Assembly: GCA_029688905.1 (NCBI GenBank)
Contig: JARULB010000001.1
Span: forward strand, 1 to 64,000
DNA length: 64,000 nt
From: Balneolales bacterium ANBcel1
Lineage (GTDB): Bacteria; Bacteroidota; Rhodothermia; Balneolales; Natronogracilivirgulaceae
Reading direction: 5' to 3'
The notes under the pieces were generated by a model that made no database searches, was not told where the DNA came from, and saw only the letters and a program-made list of their open reading frames with translations. Position 1 is the stretch's first letter; the number at the start of each line of letters is the position of its first letter. Positions 49,421 through 59,455 of the stretch are shown piece by piece. The position numbers and the translations under genes are program-made.

Positions 49421-49551
49421 GTTTCTTGCGTTTTTCTTTGTGTGATATCGTGTTGGTCTGTCTGTTGTGCCCCGGCCGGGTTTCGAATGCCTGCATCATG
49501 TCCGGAAGCCCGTCCATAATTAATGCGTCCGGCACGAAATGCCGGATTATG

Positions 49552-52500
49552 TCAGTTTCCGGCGGCCCGTGCCTTGTCGCCCTTGTTGATCTCAAAGGCT
49601 TCCATGATGGCTTTTTCGCCTTCAAGTCCGCGGAGCCGGGCTTCCCGGATCGCCTCGTTCATCCGTTTGAAATCAACAGGGTGCACTTTCACGAAGAGCG
49701 GCACTATCTCATCCCACTTGGCGAGCACTTTCCAGGCACGGTTGCTGTCGGTGTAGTCGGCGTGTCGCCGGATCATCTGCTTCACCTCCTGAATCTCATC
49801 AATATCTTCAAGACGCTCGAGGTGGACCATATCCTTGTTGCAATGGCCTTCGAAGGTGTCATCCTCATCAAGGACATAAGCGATACCGCCTGACATTCCG
49901 GCTGCAAAATTGCGTCCGGTGGATCCGAGCACAACGACCCTTCCACCGGTCATGTATTCGCAGGCGTGGTCGCCGACAGCTTCCACAACCGCCCTCACAC
50001 CGCTGTTCCGTACACAGAAGCGTTCACCGGCCATCCCGCGAATGTACGCTTCACCATCGGTGGCTCCGTAGAATGATACATTCCCGACGATGATGTTATC
50101 CTCAGGCTTGAAGCGCGCGTTGCCATCGGGAGAAAGTATCAGCTTGCCGCCGGAGAGGCCTTTTCCAAAATAGTCGTTGGCGTCGCCTTCCAGTTTGAGG
50201 GTCATCCCTTTCGGGGTGAACGCGCCGAAACTTTGTCCGGCCGACCCGCGGAACGTGAGTCGAATGGTATCCTCCGGGAGGCCTTCGCGCCCGTGTGCAC
50301 GGGTGATCTCACTGCCCACGATGGTCCCCACAACCCGGTTGATGTTACGAATCGGGAGTTTTGCCTTGACCGGCTTCTTCTCTTTGATCGCGGGTTCGCA
50401 AATATCGAGCAGGGTCTGAATATCCAGCGAGTTGTCCAGGCCGTGATTCTGCCGCATCATCGAACGGATACCATACGTCGCGGGCACTTTCGGAATATAG
50501 AGAAGCGGCGACAGATCCAGGTTCCTGCTTTTCCAGTGGTCGGTTTTGCGTTGCCGCAGCTTGTCCACCCGGCCGATCATTTCGTCGACGGAGCGGAAAC
50601 CGAGCCTGGCCATATGCTCCCGGACATCCTGCGCCACGAATTTCATGAAATTGACCACATACTGCGGATCGCCCTTGAAGTTGTGGCGCAGTTTCGGGTT
50701 TTGCGTTGCCACGCCTACCGGGCACGTATCCAGATGGCAGACCCGCATCATCACACATCCCAGAGTGATGAGCGCGCTGGTCCCGAAACCATATTCTTCG
50801 GCGCCGAGCAGCGCGGCAATAACGATGTCCCTTCCGGTCTTGATCTGGCCGTCGGTCTCGAGTACCACCCGGCTTCGCAGGTCGTTCATCACCAGGGTCT
50901 GATGCGTTTCGGCAAGACCCATCTCCCAGGGCAACCCCGCATGCTTGATGCTGGTCTGGGGAGAAGCGCCGGTGCCGCCATCGTGACCGCTGATCAGGAT
51001 CACATCGGCTTTGCCTTTGGCCACCCCTGCGGCAATGGTACCTACCCCGGCCAGGGAGACCAGCTTCACATTGATGCGGGCATCGCGGTTGGCATTCTTG
51101 AGATCATGGATGAGCTGTGCCAGATCTTCGATCGAGTAGATATCGTGGTGCGGCGGCGGGGAGATCAGTCCCACTCCGGGCGTGGAGTAACGGACTTTGG
51201 CGATCCACGGATAGACTTTTTTGCCCGGCAGCTCACCACCCTCTCCGGGCTTGGCTCCCTGGGCCATCTTGATCTGAATCTCCTGCGCCTGGTTCAAATA
51301 CTCGCTGGTAACGCCAAAACGCCCGGACGCCACCTGTTTGATGGCGCTGTTACGCAGATCCCCGTTCGGGTCGGGTGTGAAGCGGTCGACATCCTCTCCC
51401 CCTTCTCCCGTGTTGCTTTTCCCACCGATGCGGTTCATGGCAATCGCAAGCGCCTCATGAGTTTCCCTGCTGATGGAGCCATAGGACATCGCCCCCGTCT
51501 TGAACCGTTTGCAGATCGACTCCACCGACTCGACCTCATCGATGGGCACCGGCTGTGACGAATCATTGAATTCCAGCAAATGACGCAGGGTCGGAGCCGG
51601 GTCGCGCTGCTCGTCCAGCAGCGTCGTATAATCCTTGTACAGCTTGTAATCATTGATTTTGACGGCAAACTGCAGGGTGTGTACGGTTTCGGGATTGTAC
51701 ATGTGGTATTCGCCGTTCTTGCGCCACTTGTACTGCCCACCCTCTTCCAGCACCTGTCCGTTGACCCGCACTTTGGGATAGGCCTTGCGATGACGCATTT
51801 CCGCCTCTTCGGCAATGACATCCACGCCGATGCCCCCGATCCGTGACTTGGTCCAGGTGAAATGTTTGTCGATAACCTTGTTGTCGATTCCAAGCGCTTC
51901 AAATATCTGCGCGCCGCGATACGATTTGATGGTTGAGATTCCCATCTTGGACATCACCTTTACGATACCCTTGACCACAGCCTGGTTGTATCCCTTGACC
52001 GCACGTTGGTAATCGATGTTTTCCAGCAGCCCTTCCCGGATGAGATCGTGGAGGCTCTGGTAGGCCATGTAGGGATTGACCGCATCCACGCCGTAACCCA
52101 GCAGGGTACAAAAATGATGCACTTCGCGGGGTTCGCCTGACTCCAGTACCAGTCCGACTTCGGTTCGTTTTCCCGTCCGGATAAGATGGTGATGGAGCGC
52201 GGATACAGCCAGAAGAGCCGGTATGGGGACATGTTCCCTGTCGAATCTGCGATCGGAAAGGATAAGGATATTGGCTCCATCGGCAATGGCCTTGTCGGCG
52301 GATGCAAACAGTTCATCCAGGCTTTTTTCCAGCCCTTCCCCGCCTGATCCTGCCTTGAACAGCATCGGCAGTGTCGCGTTTTTGAAACCGGGGATCACCA
52401 GATTGCGCAGCTGCTCGAGCTCTTCGGTGGTAAGTACGGGGCCTTTCAGCCGGATTTGCCGGCAGCTGTGCGGACCCGGATCCAGGATGTTGCCCTGCGC

Positions 52501-54165
52501 GCCGAGGTTGGTCTCGGTCGATGTGATCAGCTCCTCGCGAATCGGATCGATCGGAGGGTTGGTAACCTGCGCGAAAAGCTGCTTGAAATAGTTGTATAAC
52601 AGTTGCGGCTGGTTGGACAGCACCGCGATTGGGGCGTCGTTGCCCATGGCTCCAACCGGCTGCAGCATGTTCTCGGCCATCGGACCCACATTGATGCGCA
52701 AATCCTCGTAAGTATAGCCGAACACTTTCTGGTTATGAACAATCTGATCGTGGGAAAGGTCAGGTGTCTTGTAGGAGAGATCCTCGGTCACCTTGTCAAA
52801 TTCCACAAGGTTCTCATCCAGCCATTTACGATACGGATGTTCGGCGGCAATTTCGTTCTTTATCTCCTCATCGCTGATAATGCGGCCTTCGCTGGTATCG
52901 ATAAGCAGCATGCGGCCGGGCTGCAGGCGCTCCTTGTACAATACATCCTCGGGCTTGATGTCGAGTACCCCCACCTCGGACGCCAGCACGACCATATCGT
53001 CGCGCGTCACATAATAGCGTGAAGGGCGAAGCCCGTTGCGGTCCAGGGTCGCACCTACTACCGATCCGTCCGTAAACGCAATCGAGGCCGGTCCGTCCCA
53101 CGGTTCCATCATGCAGCTGTGAAATTCGTAGAATGCACGCTGCAGATCGTCCATGTTCTCATGCTTTTCCCAGGGCTCGGGAATCATCATCATCATGGAA
53201 TGGGCCAGCGAGCGGCCTGTCAGGGAGAGGAACTCCAGACAGTTATCGAACTTCGCGGAATCGCTGCCCTCATCCTGGATGATAGGCATCACATTCTTTA
53301 TGTCGTCGCCGAACAGTTCGGTTGCAAACTGTTTCTCCCTTGCGTGCATCCAGTTCTGGTTACCCTGAAGGGTGTTGATTTCGCCGTTGTGGATGACATA
53401 ACGGTACGGGTGCGCCAGTTTCCAGCTGGGAAACGTATTGGTACTGAACCGGGAGTGGACCAGGGCGATGGCGGAGGTCATGGCCGAGTCTCTCAAATCC
53501 GGGTAATAAAGTTCCACCTGGTTGGGAGTAAGCATCCCCTTGTAAACGATGGTGCGTGAGGAAAAGCTGTTTACGTAATAATACTCCTTGTCCGCGTCAC
53601 TGAGCTCCGATTGCTGAACTGCCAGGGTACAGCGGCGGCGGACTACAAACAGTTTTCGTTCGAAATCGAGTTCGGTTTTCAGGTCGGGGCTGCGTTGAAC
53701 AAACACCTGCCGAACCAGGGGCTCTGTGGATATGGCAGTGTCGCCAAGGCTGGAATTGTCGGTGGCCACCTTGCGCCATCCCAGCAAGGTGAGCCCCTCT
53801 TCCTGGATCACCTTTTCGATGATTTTTTCACACAATTTCCGCTGTTCCCTTTCCGGCGGAAGAAAAAACATCCCGACTCCGTATTCGCCAGCCTCCGGCA
53901 GAGTAAAACCAAGACCTTCGCAGGATTGGCTGAAAAATTTGTGGGGAATCTGCATCAGGATACCGGCTCCGTCACCGCTGTTGGGCTCGGCGCCTGTGGC
54001 ACCGCGATGATCCAGATTGCGCAATACCCGGATCCCCTGCTTGATAATTTCGTGGGAAGGTTTACCCTTCATATTCACGACAAAGCCAATACCACAAGCG
54101 TCATGTTCAAATTGCGGATCGTACATGCCCTGCTTTCCAGGGGCCATCATTCCTTCGTTTGCCAT
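49552..54165 (-). CDS. gltB: Glutamate synthase large subunit
   Basis: Transfers the amide of glutamine to 2-oxoglutarate, giving two glutamates; works with GltD. The 1537 aa protein has an N-terminal glutamine amidotransferase whose catalytic Cys follows a short propeptide, in [16 protein letters not shown]. The central domain follows, then the FMN domain with [20 protein letters not shown] and the 3Fe-4S cysteines [20 protein letters not shown]. The C-terminal beta-helix (GXXGXXXG) domain has the [15 protein letters not shown]-like region near residues 1400-1460. All four domains are intact. Same operon as gltD. Confidence 0.97.
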   Translation of the reverse strand: MANEGMMAPGKQGMYDPQFEHDACGIGFVVNMKGKPSHEIIKQGIRVLRNLDHRGATGAEPNSGDGAGILMQIPHKFFSQSCEGLGFTLPEAGEYGVGMFFLPPEREQRKLCEKIIEKVIQEEGLTLLGWRKVATDNSSLGDTAISTEPLVRQVFVQRSPDLKTELDFERKLFVVRRRCTLAVQQSELSDADKEYYYVNSFSSRTIVYKGMLTPNQVELYYPDLRDSAMTSAIALVHSRFSTNTFPSWKLAHPYRYVIHNGEINTLQGNQNWMHAREKQFATELFGDDIKNVMPIIQDEGSDSAKFDNCLEFLSLTGRSLAHSMMMMIPEPWEKHENMDDLQRAFYEFHSCMMEPWDGPASIAFTDGSVVGATLDRNGLRPSRYYVTRDDMVVLASEVGVLDIKPEDVLYKERLQPGRMLLIDTSEGRIISDEEIKNEIAAEHPYRKWLDENLVEFDKVTEDLSYKTPDLSHDQIVHNQKVFGYTYEDLRINVGPMAENMLQPVGAMGNDAPIAVLSNQPQLLYNYFKQLFAQVTNPPIDPIREELITSTETNLGAQGNILDPGPHSCRQIRLKGPVLTTEELEQLRNLVIPGFKNATLPMLFKAGSGGEGLEKSLDELFASADKAIADGANILILSDRRFDREHVPIPALLAVSALHHHLIRTGKRTEVGLVLESGEPREVHHFCTLLGYGVDAVNPYMAYQSLHDLIREGLLENIDYQRAVKGYNQAVVKGIVKVMSKMGISTIKSYRGAQIFEALGIDNKVIDKHFTWTKSRIGGIGVDVIAEEAEMRHRKAYPKVRVNGQVLEEGGQYKWRKNGEYHMYNPETVHTLQFAVKINDYKLYKDYTTLLDEQRDPAPTLRHLLEFNDSSQPVPIDEVESVESICKRFKTGAMSYGSISRETHEALAIAMNRIGGKSNTGEGGEDVDRFTPDPNGDLRNSAIKQVASGRFGVTSEYLNQAQEIQIKMAQGAKPGEGGELPGKKVYPWIAKVRYSTPGVGLISPPPHHDIYSIEDLAQLIHDLKNANRDARINVKLVSLAGVGTIAAGVAKGKADVILISGHDGGTGASPQTSIKHAGLPWEMGLAETHQTLVMNDLRSRVVLETDGQIKTGRDIVIAALLGAEEYGFGTSALITLGCVMMRVCHLDTCPVGVATQNPKLRHNFKGDPQYVVNFMKFVAQDVREHMARLGFRSVDEMIGRVDKLRQRKTDHWKSRNLDLSPLLYIPKVPATYGIRSMMRQNHGLDNSLDIQTLLDICEPAIKEKKPVKAKLPIRNINRVVGTIVGSEITRAHGREGLPEDTIRLTFRGSAGQSFGAFTPKGMTLKLEGDANDYFGKGLSGGKLILSPDGNARFKPEDNIIVGNVSFYGATDGEAYIRGMAGERFCVRNSGVRAVVEAVGDHACEYMTGGRVVVLGSTGRNFAAGMSGGIAYVLDEDDTFEGHCNKDMVHLERLEDIDEIQEVKQMIRRHADYTDSNRAWKVLAKWDEIVPLFVKVHPVDFKRMNEAIREARLRGLEGEKAIMEAFEINKGDKARAAGN

Positions 54166-54577
54166 ACATATATCCTGATTTGACGTGCTGATTTCAAATA
54201 CCCAGACGCTGACGGCGTGCCGGGTGAGCCTTCACAAAAAATAGCGGATTCAACTGCCGCGCGGATTCAGTCCCCTGACCGCGCAAACCCCGGCCTGTCA
54301 AAAAGCTCCGCTGTAACCGGGTATCGCTTCACCAACCGATTCGTCAAAACTTTAAAAGCTTTTAATCTGAAAAACTTAAAAAGTTTCAGCAATGCAATAT
54401 GATTAAAAACAGGTAGCGATTCAAATAAAAAAACTGTCCAGGGCGCTGGTTCTGCCGTTTTTGGGCACATAAAACGCAAAAAAGCGCTATCAGTTTTCAG
54501 AAAAAAGTTCGGCACAATGAATAATATCAGAGTGTAAGCGACAACACTCGTTGTATCCGGGCTTTCAGGCCAGGATC
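54166..54577. other. Upstream region of gltB, no gene seen
   Basis: The 412 bp contains an AT-rich zone at about 54340-54420 with an imperfect inverted repeat at 54367-54389 (ctgaaaaactt/aagtttcag), a candidate operator for gltBD. The rest up to the convergent FkbM gene shows no supported gene. Confidence 0.45.
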
Positions 54578-55360
54578 TTATTGTGATTTGGGGTAGCCGT
54601 TATTTTTCATGACCAGTATTCCCATTTGCAGAGGCTGCATGGTCTCCTGAAATTCCAGTTTTACCAGCTGATATCCGTTGATCTCCAGAAAATGAATTAA
54701 CCCGGTCACATTATATCCGGGCAATCCGGTATCGTGAAACTCCAAAGCGATCACCCGTATCCGGTCAAGAACGCTTTTCGGACACTGTAGCAGTATTTCG
54801 TACTCACTCCCTTCACAGTCCAGTTTCAAAAAATCGACTCTTTCAATTTGATTATTCTGGAAAAAATCAGCCAGTGTCACAGCATTGACCGATACGGATT
54901 TCTCCTGACTGTCCTTTGGGTGCCTCCCTTTAGTTTTTACCAGTGTGTGGTTCACCGATTTGCTTACGTACAGCTCCCTGGTGCCGGTTTCTCCGGATAC
55001 CGCCATATTGTGTGGTTGAACCTTGCTGCATTGATTTGCTTTTATGTTGTCCCGCAACCGGGAGAAGTTTGACGGCTCGGGTTCCAGCGCATGGATCGTG
55101 GAGTTCTTTCCGGAATAGCTGTCGCAAAAAATGGAAAAGTAGCCTCTGTGCGCACCAATATCTACAATCACAGAATCGGCATAAAACGGGAACAGGTTGT
55201 GATAAACGCGCTTGTAAAACACATCAATAATTACCGAAGCGTCGTCGGCGTCCAGCTTGACGGGAGTCATGATACCGAATGTTTTACATATGCCATGGGC
55301 CAGCCGAAGCTGTTGTCGTTTCCTGAAGCGCGCCACCAGTTTTGCCAGAAGCTTCCTCAT
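54578..55360 (-). CDS. FkbM-family SAM-dependent methyltransferase
   Basis: A 260 aa methyltransferase probably acting on a sugar or polysaccharide. The SAM-binding motif is VIVDIGAHRGYFSIFC, with HALEPEPSNFSRLRDNIKAN as the second region and RVDFLKLDCEGSEYEILLQC with the FkbM acidic motif. The N terminus is basic (MRKLLAKLVARFRKRQQL). Codon and base use look more AT-rich than most neighbours (visual impression). Start ATG 55360 lies 28 bp after the FemAB-like stop; an alternative start at 55444 would overlap that gene. Likely cotranscribed with it. Confidence 0.88.
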   Translation of the reverse strand: MRKLLAKLVARFRKRQQLRLAHGICKTFGIMTPVKLDADDASVIIDVFYKRVYHNLFPFYADSVIVDIGAHRGYFSIFCDSYSGKNSTIHALEPEPSNFSRLRDNIKANQCSKVQPHNMAVSGETGTRELYVSKSVNHTLVKTKGRHPKDSQEKSVSVNAVTLADFFQNNQIERVDFLKLDCEGSEYEILLQCPKSVLDRIRVIALEFHDTGLPGYNVTGLIHFLEINGYQLVKLEFQETMQPLQMGILVMKNNGYPKSQ

Positions 55361-55388
55361 CAATCTCTTACCACTGTTTTTCGGGATA

Positions 55389-56384
55389 TTAGCTGTTGAT
55401 TCCGGAATCGAAATACCTCCGGATTTTTTGAAGTCCCCTGACATACGAAGAACGTGTATCCATCACGGGGGCGGGCATGGCTACGGTAGCAAACCCTTTC
55501 TTGAAGTGCTCCACACCTTTCAGACTGCTGCTGGGATTAAAATCAAACCAGGCAAACCCCTGCACTCTGTAATGGCGGATAAGGTGATAGTAAAAATACT
55601 GATAAACCCCTTTCCCAATGTAGTCGGCATCGGCCAGGCCGAGCCAGCTGACGGCGTGCCTCCTGCTCCGCAGAATCGGTCCGCCGCAAACTAGTTTTCC
55701 GCCGTGAAACACCCCGAAAAAATCACAGTACTCCGATTGAAGCAGTTGTTGGAACATTTCCATGCCATAGTGGCTTTTGGGGCTTCCCTTTCCCTGCCAC
55801 CGCTCCAGGGATTGCCTGTAACAGTCGTAGTAAGCCGGCAAATGGCGCGCTTCTATCTTCTTCAGCGACAGATCCAGCGATTCGGCCTTTTTCAGATTTC
55901 TGAGCGTATTTCTCCGGATTTTTTTCCGCAGCTCATCAAACGGCATGTTGAGTGGAACAACGAATGTCGATTCCTGTTTCAGGCTGCCGGAGACCGGAAA
56001 GGCAGCGTCATGCGGCTGAAACGGGCTGGCTCTCCAGATCAGGCCGGGGTATTGTTTCATCACCAACGATGTGATCATCGCTGCATGGGCATCCGAAAGG
56101 GCATGGGTTGAAATCCATCCGCCATAAACCCCAAGGGGGGAAGATTCATACACCTTTACCAGGCCTTTCAGGTTTTTGGTCGCCGAGAGGATGAAAAAGG
56201 CGGATGTGCCGTCACTGAAAGTGATCTTCCTCGTTACAGGCAAAACGGATCCTCCGGAATACTCTTTTACAATGTGCAACCACTCTGGTGAATGGAAGAA
56301 TGTAGCGTATTCACACTCCATCCAGACCTGTTGCCACTCGGATTCAACGGCCGCTTCAACAAATTCGATGGAAAGTTTGCTCAT
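55389..56384 (-). CDS. FemAB/GNAT-like transferase
   Basis: A 331 aa protein with the double-GNAT FemAB-type pattern. Features: TFFHSPEWLHIVKEY near the N terminus, IRRNTLRNLKKAESLDLSLK in the middle, and RRHAVSWLGLADADYIGKG and VYQYFYYHLIRHYRVQGFAW with FDFNPSSSLKGVEHFKKGF at the C-terminal half. This C-terminal pattern is common in BioF2-like/PEP-CTERM-associated FemAB proteins. Its role is likely in attaching amino acids or acyl groups to a surface polymer or peptidoglycan. Upstream of FkbM on the same strand. Function beyond the family is unknown. Confidence 0.78.
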   Translation of the reverse strand: MSKLSIEFVEAAVESEWQQVWMECEYATFFHSPEWLHIVKEYSGGSVLPVTRKITFSDGTSAFFILSATKNLKGLVKVYESSPLGVYGGWISTHALSDAHAAMITSLVMKQYPGLIWRASPFQPHDAAFPVSGSLKQESTFVVPLNMPFDELRKKIRRNTLRNLKKAESLDLSLKKIEARHLPAYYDCYRQSLERWQGKGSPKSHYGMEMFQQLLQSEYCDFFGVFHGGKLVCGGPILRSRRHAVSWLGLADADYIGKGVYQYFYYHLIRHYRVQGFAWFDFNPSSSLKGVEHFKKGFATVAMPAPVMDTRSSYVRGLQKIRRYFDSGINS

Positions 56385-56740
56385 GGTTCAGCGTAACATC
56401 GGGGATCGGAAAGGAGTGCAGACAATCTGCGCATCCATCCCTGAATATACAAAAAACGAACCGGGTGAAAGCTGATTAATCCCCTGCCGTGAAAACCGGA
56501 ACCCGGGCTGCATCCGGCACGCCGATACAGTCCGCAATACCCTCAAACCCGGCCGGACCGCTTCGGGACAAAACCTGAAATCAGCCTGCCGGCAGGTGCC
56601 ATCATTCGACCGCAACTAATATCTGACTCTCACGTAATATCCGGCCAGTATTTATTTGCACCAAGTCTCCTAAAATAATTTTTAAATTAACAGCCGTGTA
56701 TTCCGCAAGCATGTACTGCACCCGGTTTCATGGGTTTAAA
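56385..56740. other. Upstream region of FemAB-like gene, no gene seen
   Basis: The region holds the promoter of the minus-strand FemAB-like gene. An AT-rich stretch lies at about 56650-56690. I see no gene worth calling. Confidence 0.4.
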
Positions 56741-56830
56741 AATTTTGATTACCTGGACACCTGCAATTCCATGACCGGTTTTAATCATGCGCCTTTGTGC
56801 CCTGGCGCCGGCCCGGTCATGTTCATAGCA
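56741..56830 (-). repeat. Dispersed fourth copy of the 118-bp repeat element
   Basis: Read on the minus strand, this matches the 41860-42213 units at about 80 of 90 bases, without gaps, from tgctatga at one end to aatcaaaa at the other. The arms catgaccgg (56821 down to 56813) and ccggtcatg (56778 down to 56770) are unchanged. The second arm is gggcac (56802 down to 56797), which still pairs with gtgtcc (56760 down to 56755) through a G-U. The local hairpin changes catgac to catgat, again keeping a U-G pair. Lies in a divergent spacer, pointing toward the FemAB/FkbM genes. Confidence 0.92.
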
Positions 56831-56875
56831 TTTATTTGAAACCCCAGTTTATCCTAATCCTGAAGAGGTAATATC

Positions 56876-57511
56876 ATGACACAACGTGTACGAAAGTTGC
56901 ACCGGCTGTTGCCGGTTCTGTTTGTTGCTGCAGCGTGGATGGCCGCAGCGGCTCCCGCGACATCCCAGCAAATGCAGACTCTGTTTGATGGAAATGTGCG
57001 ACATGGCGGGTTCGGCGGACCCGTAGTCAAGTTCAGCAGTATCGATGGTAAAACCGGCGTCTGGGTCGGTGGCCGGGGCGGGTGGATTCTCAACTTTTCC
57101 AACGAACACGCGATATCATTGGGTGGTGGTGGATATGGACTGGTGACCGAACACCAGGTACCGAATCCGAGCGTTCCCCTTGTTTCTGAATTTGCCGCAA
57201 TTGGCTACGGCGGTTTTGAAATGGAGTACACCAACCGGACCTACCAGCTTGTCCATTTTACCGCCTCCACACTTATTGGTGCTGGTGGCGCAACGACCCG
57301 TGACAGTGATTATGTTGAAATCGATTCCGATGCGAACACCTTCTTTGTGCTGGAACCGGGGCTGAACATCGAAATGAATGTCACCTCGTTCTTCAGAATC
57401 GCGACCGGGGTCTCCTACTTTTATACCAGCGGCATCAGCAAGGCCGGGCTGCAGGATTCCGATTTCTCGGGCTTCAAAGGGAAACTGACGTTTAAATTCG
57501 GCTCGTTTTGA
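56876..57511 (+). CDS. Secreted/outer-membrane beta-barrel protein
   Basis: A 211 aa protein with a signal peptide (RLLPVLFVAAAWMAAAAP, cleavage near ATSQQ). The mature part is Gly-rich with alternating strands, for example GGPVVKFSSIDGKTGVWVGG, AISLGGGGYGLVTEH and ASTLIGAGGATTRDSD. The C terminus ends FKGKLTFKFGSF with the terminal Phe typical of outer-membrane barrels. No known enzyme motif. Its ATG lies about 45 bp downstream of the repeat copy at 56741-56830. Confidence 0.78.
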   Translation: MTQRVRKLHRLLPVLFVAAAWMAAAAPATSQQMQTLFDGNVRHGGFGGPVVKFSSIDGKTGVWVGGRGGWILNFSNEHAISLGGGGYGLVTEHQVPNPSVPLVSEFAAIGYGGFEMEYTNRTYQLVHFTASTLIGAGGATTRDSDYVEIDSDANTFFVLEPGLNIEMNVTSFFRIATGVSYFYTSGISKAGLQDSDFSGFKGKLTFKFGSF

Positions 57512-57575
57512 CAACCAGCGAGGTTGCCGCTTTACCACTAATCAACACCTGACGGGCACTCCGGTTCGGTTTTTT

Positions 57576-58778
57576 TTAAACCGATCGGCTGCCAGGAGTA
57601 ACCGGACCTGATTTCTTGCGCTTATCAACCATATTCTGATAGGTTTCGAAAAGCATCCGGAAGTGATCGTCCAGCGTGCCGATGGAGTGTTCTGCCGCTA
57701 CCGCGCATGCTCGGACCATCGCGGGCCTGTCACGGTCAAGCATCCGCAAGATCGCCTTTGAGAGATCCACGGAATCACCCGGTTCATACACTTCGGAATA
57801 CTCGCTGTCGGCAAGGTCTCCGGCCCCTCCATGCGCAGGAACAATTACCGGCAGGCCACTGCAAATCGCTTCGGCTACCACCAGTCCGTACGTTTCGGCT
57901 GCCGAGCCATGCACAAAATAGTCGGCGCTGGCCAGATAATCGGCGAGCTCCTCCCGGTTTGATTTAAATCCCATCAGTTTGATGTGAGGAATCCCCCGGG
58001 CCTGATGCTTGACCATCCATCGAAACGGCCCGTCACCAAAAATCACCAATCCGATTTGACGATGCTCCGAGGCCATCCGAAATCCCTCAAAGATGGTTCC
58101 GAGGCGTTTTTCCGGATGGTGCCGGCTGATGCCGATCATAAGGATGGCATCTTCAGGCAGACCGAGCTCTTCGAGGATTATCTTCCGGAGCTCCGTGCTC
58201 CGTCGGTTGGGAGTAGAGAACAGTTTATCGATACCGAAGGGCACCGTAACGGGGTTATTGATCTTGAAACGGCTCAGCCGGTTGGCCAGCCACTCTCCGC
58301 TGACGATCGTCGCATCGTACCGTTTACTCAGCCTTCGCAGGTAATTCCAGTAAAACAGGAAAAGTTTGTCAACCCTGGCCGATTTGATGAATTTTCCCAA
58401 AATCGTATGCGGATAGACGGCCACCGGATCCTGGTGGAAAATGAAGGCTTTAACCGCATCGCCTTTCCATCGGGCGGCAAACCACCCACCGGTCCATGGT
58501 GACGATCCTTCCACAACATCGGGTTGTTCGCGGTCAAGAATTTCATGGACCATGCGTTCACGCCACAAAATATAATAACGCCGGTCTACTGGAAGCGCGG
58601 GCCCCGGAACCCAGATGATACGGCCGCCATTGCGTTCCGTCTCCCCTGCTTCAGCACCGGGTGCTACAACCACGATCTCGTGCCCCAGCTTACTGCCTGC
58701 GAGAAGCTTCTGGTTGATGTAGGTTTTAACCCCACCCCCCTTCTCCGCGTAAAATTCTGCGATATCAACAATCTTCAT
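57576..58778 (-). CDS. Family 4 glycosyltransferase
   Basis: Retaining GT-B sugar transferase of 400 aa. N-terminal KIVDIAEFYAEKGGGVKTYI has the Gly-rich acceptor loop. The C-terminal half has MIGISRHHPEKRLGTIFEGF, LVIFGDGPFRWMVKHQA and the ADYFVHGSAAETYGLVVAEA segment with the E-x7-E catalytic pattern. Likely adds hexose to a lipid or polysaccharide at the cytoplasmic face of the membrane. Alone on the minus strand, convergent with the barrel gene. Confidence 0.92.
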   Translation of the reverse strand: MKIVDIAEFYAEKGGGVKTYINQKLLAGSKLGHEIVVVAPGAEAGETERNGGRIIWVPGPALPVDRRYYILWRERMVHEILDREQPDVVEGSSPWTGGWFAARWKGDAVKAFIFHQDPVAVYPHTILGKFIKSARVDKLFLFYWNYLRRLSKRYDATIVSGEWLANRLSRFKINNPVTVPFGIDKLFSTPNRRSTELRKIILEELGLPEDAILMIGISRHHPEKRLGTIFEGFRMASEHRQIGLVIFGDGPFRWMVKHQARGIPHIKLMGFKSNREELADYLASADYFVHGSAAETYGLVVAEAICSGLPVIVPAHGGAGDLADSEYSEVYEPGDSVDLSKAILRMLDRDRPAMVRACAVAAEHSIGTLDDHFRMLFETYQNMVDKRKKSGPVTPGSRSV

Positions 58779-58853
58779 AGGAATATTCTGTAAAAGTCCT
58801 AGAAGTTATCGCAGTTGCACCATTTAAACAATGTGAATCGCCAAATCGAAGAA

Positions 58854-59294
58854 TCAACCGGGATAACCGGAGGAGATGTATTTTCTCAGGTCCTGTATTT
58901 CCAGTTTTTGTTCGTCAATAATGGCTTTCACGATATCTCCGATGGAGATCACCCCGATTACGCTACCTTGTTCATCAAGCACGGGAAGGTGGCGGATTTT
59001 TTTCTCCGACATGATTCCCATGCAGTCGTGAAGGTCATAATCGGCCCTCACGCAAAAAACGTTCTCGGTCATGATCTCCTTGACTGCGGTATCTTTTGAA
59101 CGGCGGCCTTTCAGAATAACCTTATTGCGGTAGTCCCGTTCGGATACAATTCCACTCATTTTCCCGCGGGTCATTACGATCAGCGCTCCGATGTTCTTGT
59201 TCGACATCGACGCAATGGCATCGAAAACCGAGGAGTCGCAATCCACACTGAATACTTCCCTTCCTTTCTTGTGTAAAATGTCCTGTACTTTCAT
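58854..59294 (-). CDS. CBS-domain pair protein
   Basis: A 146 aa protein consisting of two CBS domains: MKVQDILHKKGREVFSVDCD with IGALIVMTRGKMSGIVSERD, and MTENVFCVRADYDLHDCMGI with IRHLPVLDEQGSVIGVISIG. Such stand-alone pairs bind adenine nucleotides and regulate partner proteins. ATG 59294 is preferred; a GTG at 59306 in frame is also possible. No partner gene is obvious next door. Confidence 0.92.
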   Translation of the reverse strand: MKVQDILHKKGREVFSVDCDSSVFDAIASMSNKNIGALIVMTRGKMSGIVSERDYRNKVILKGRRSKDTAVKEIMTENVFCVRADYDLHDCMGIMSEKKIRHLPVLDEQGSVIGVISIGDIVKAIIDEQKLEIQDLRKYISSGYPG

Positions 59295-59455
59295 TGATCC
59301 GTCCACTTTATTTTAAGTTGAACCGACTTCGCCTTTCTTCATACAAATAAATGAAATTACAATAAGTTACAAGGATTTTTTCAGAGCCAGCCGCAGGTCG
59401 CAAAGCCTGCTGTAATGAGACCGGCCCGGGAGGCAGCACCTTTCATTTACATGGC

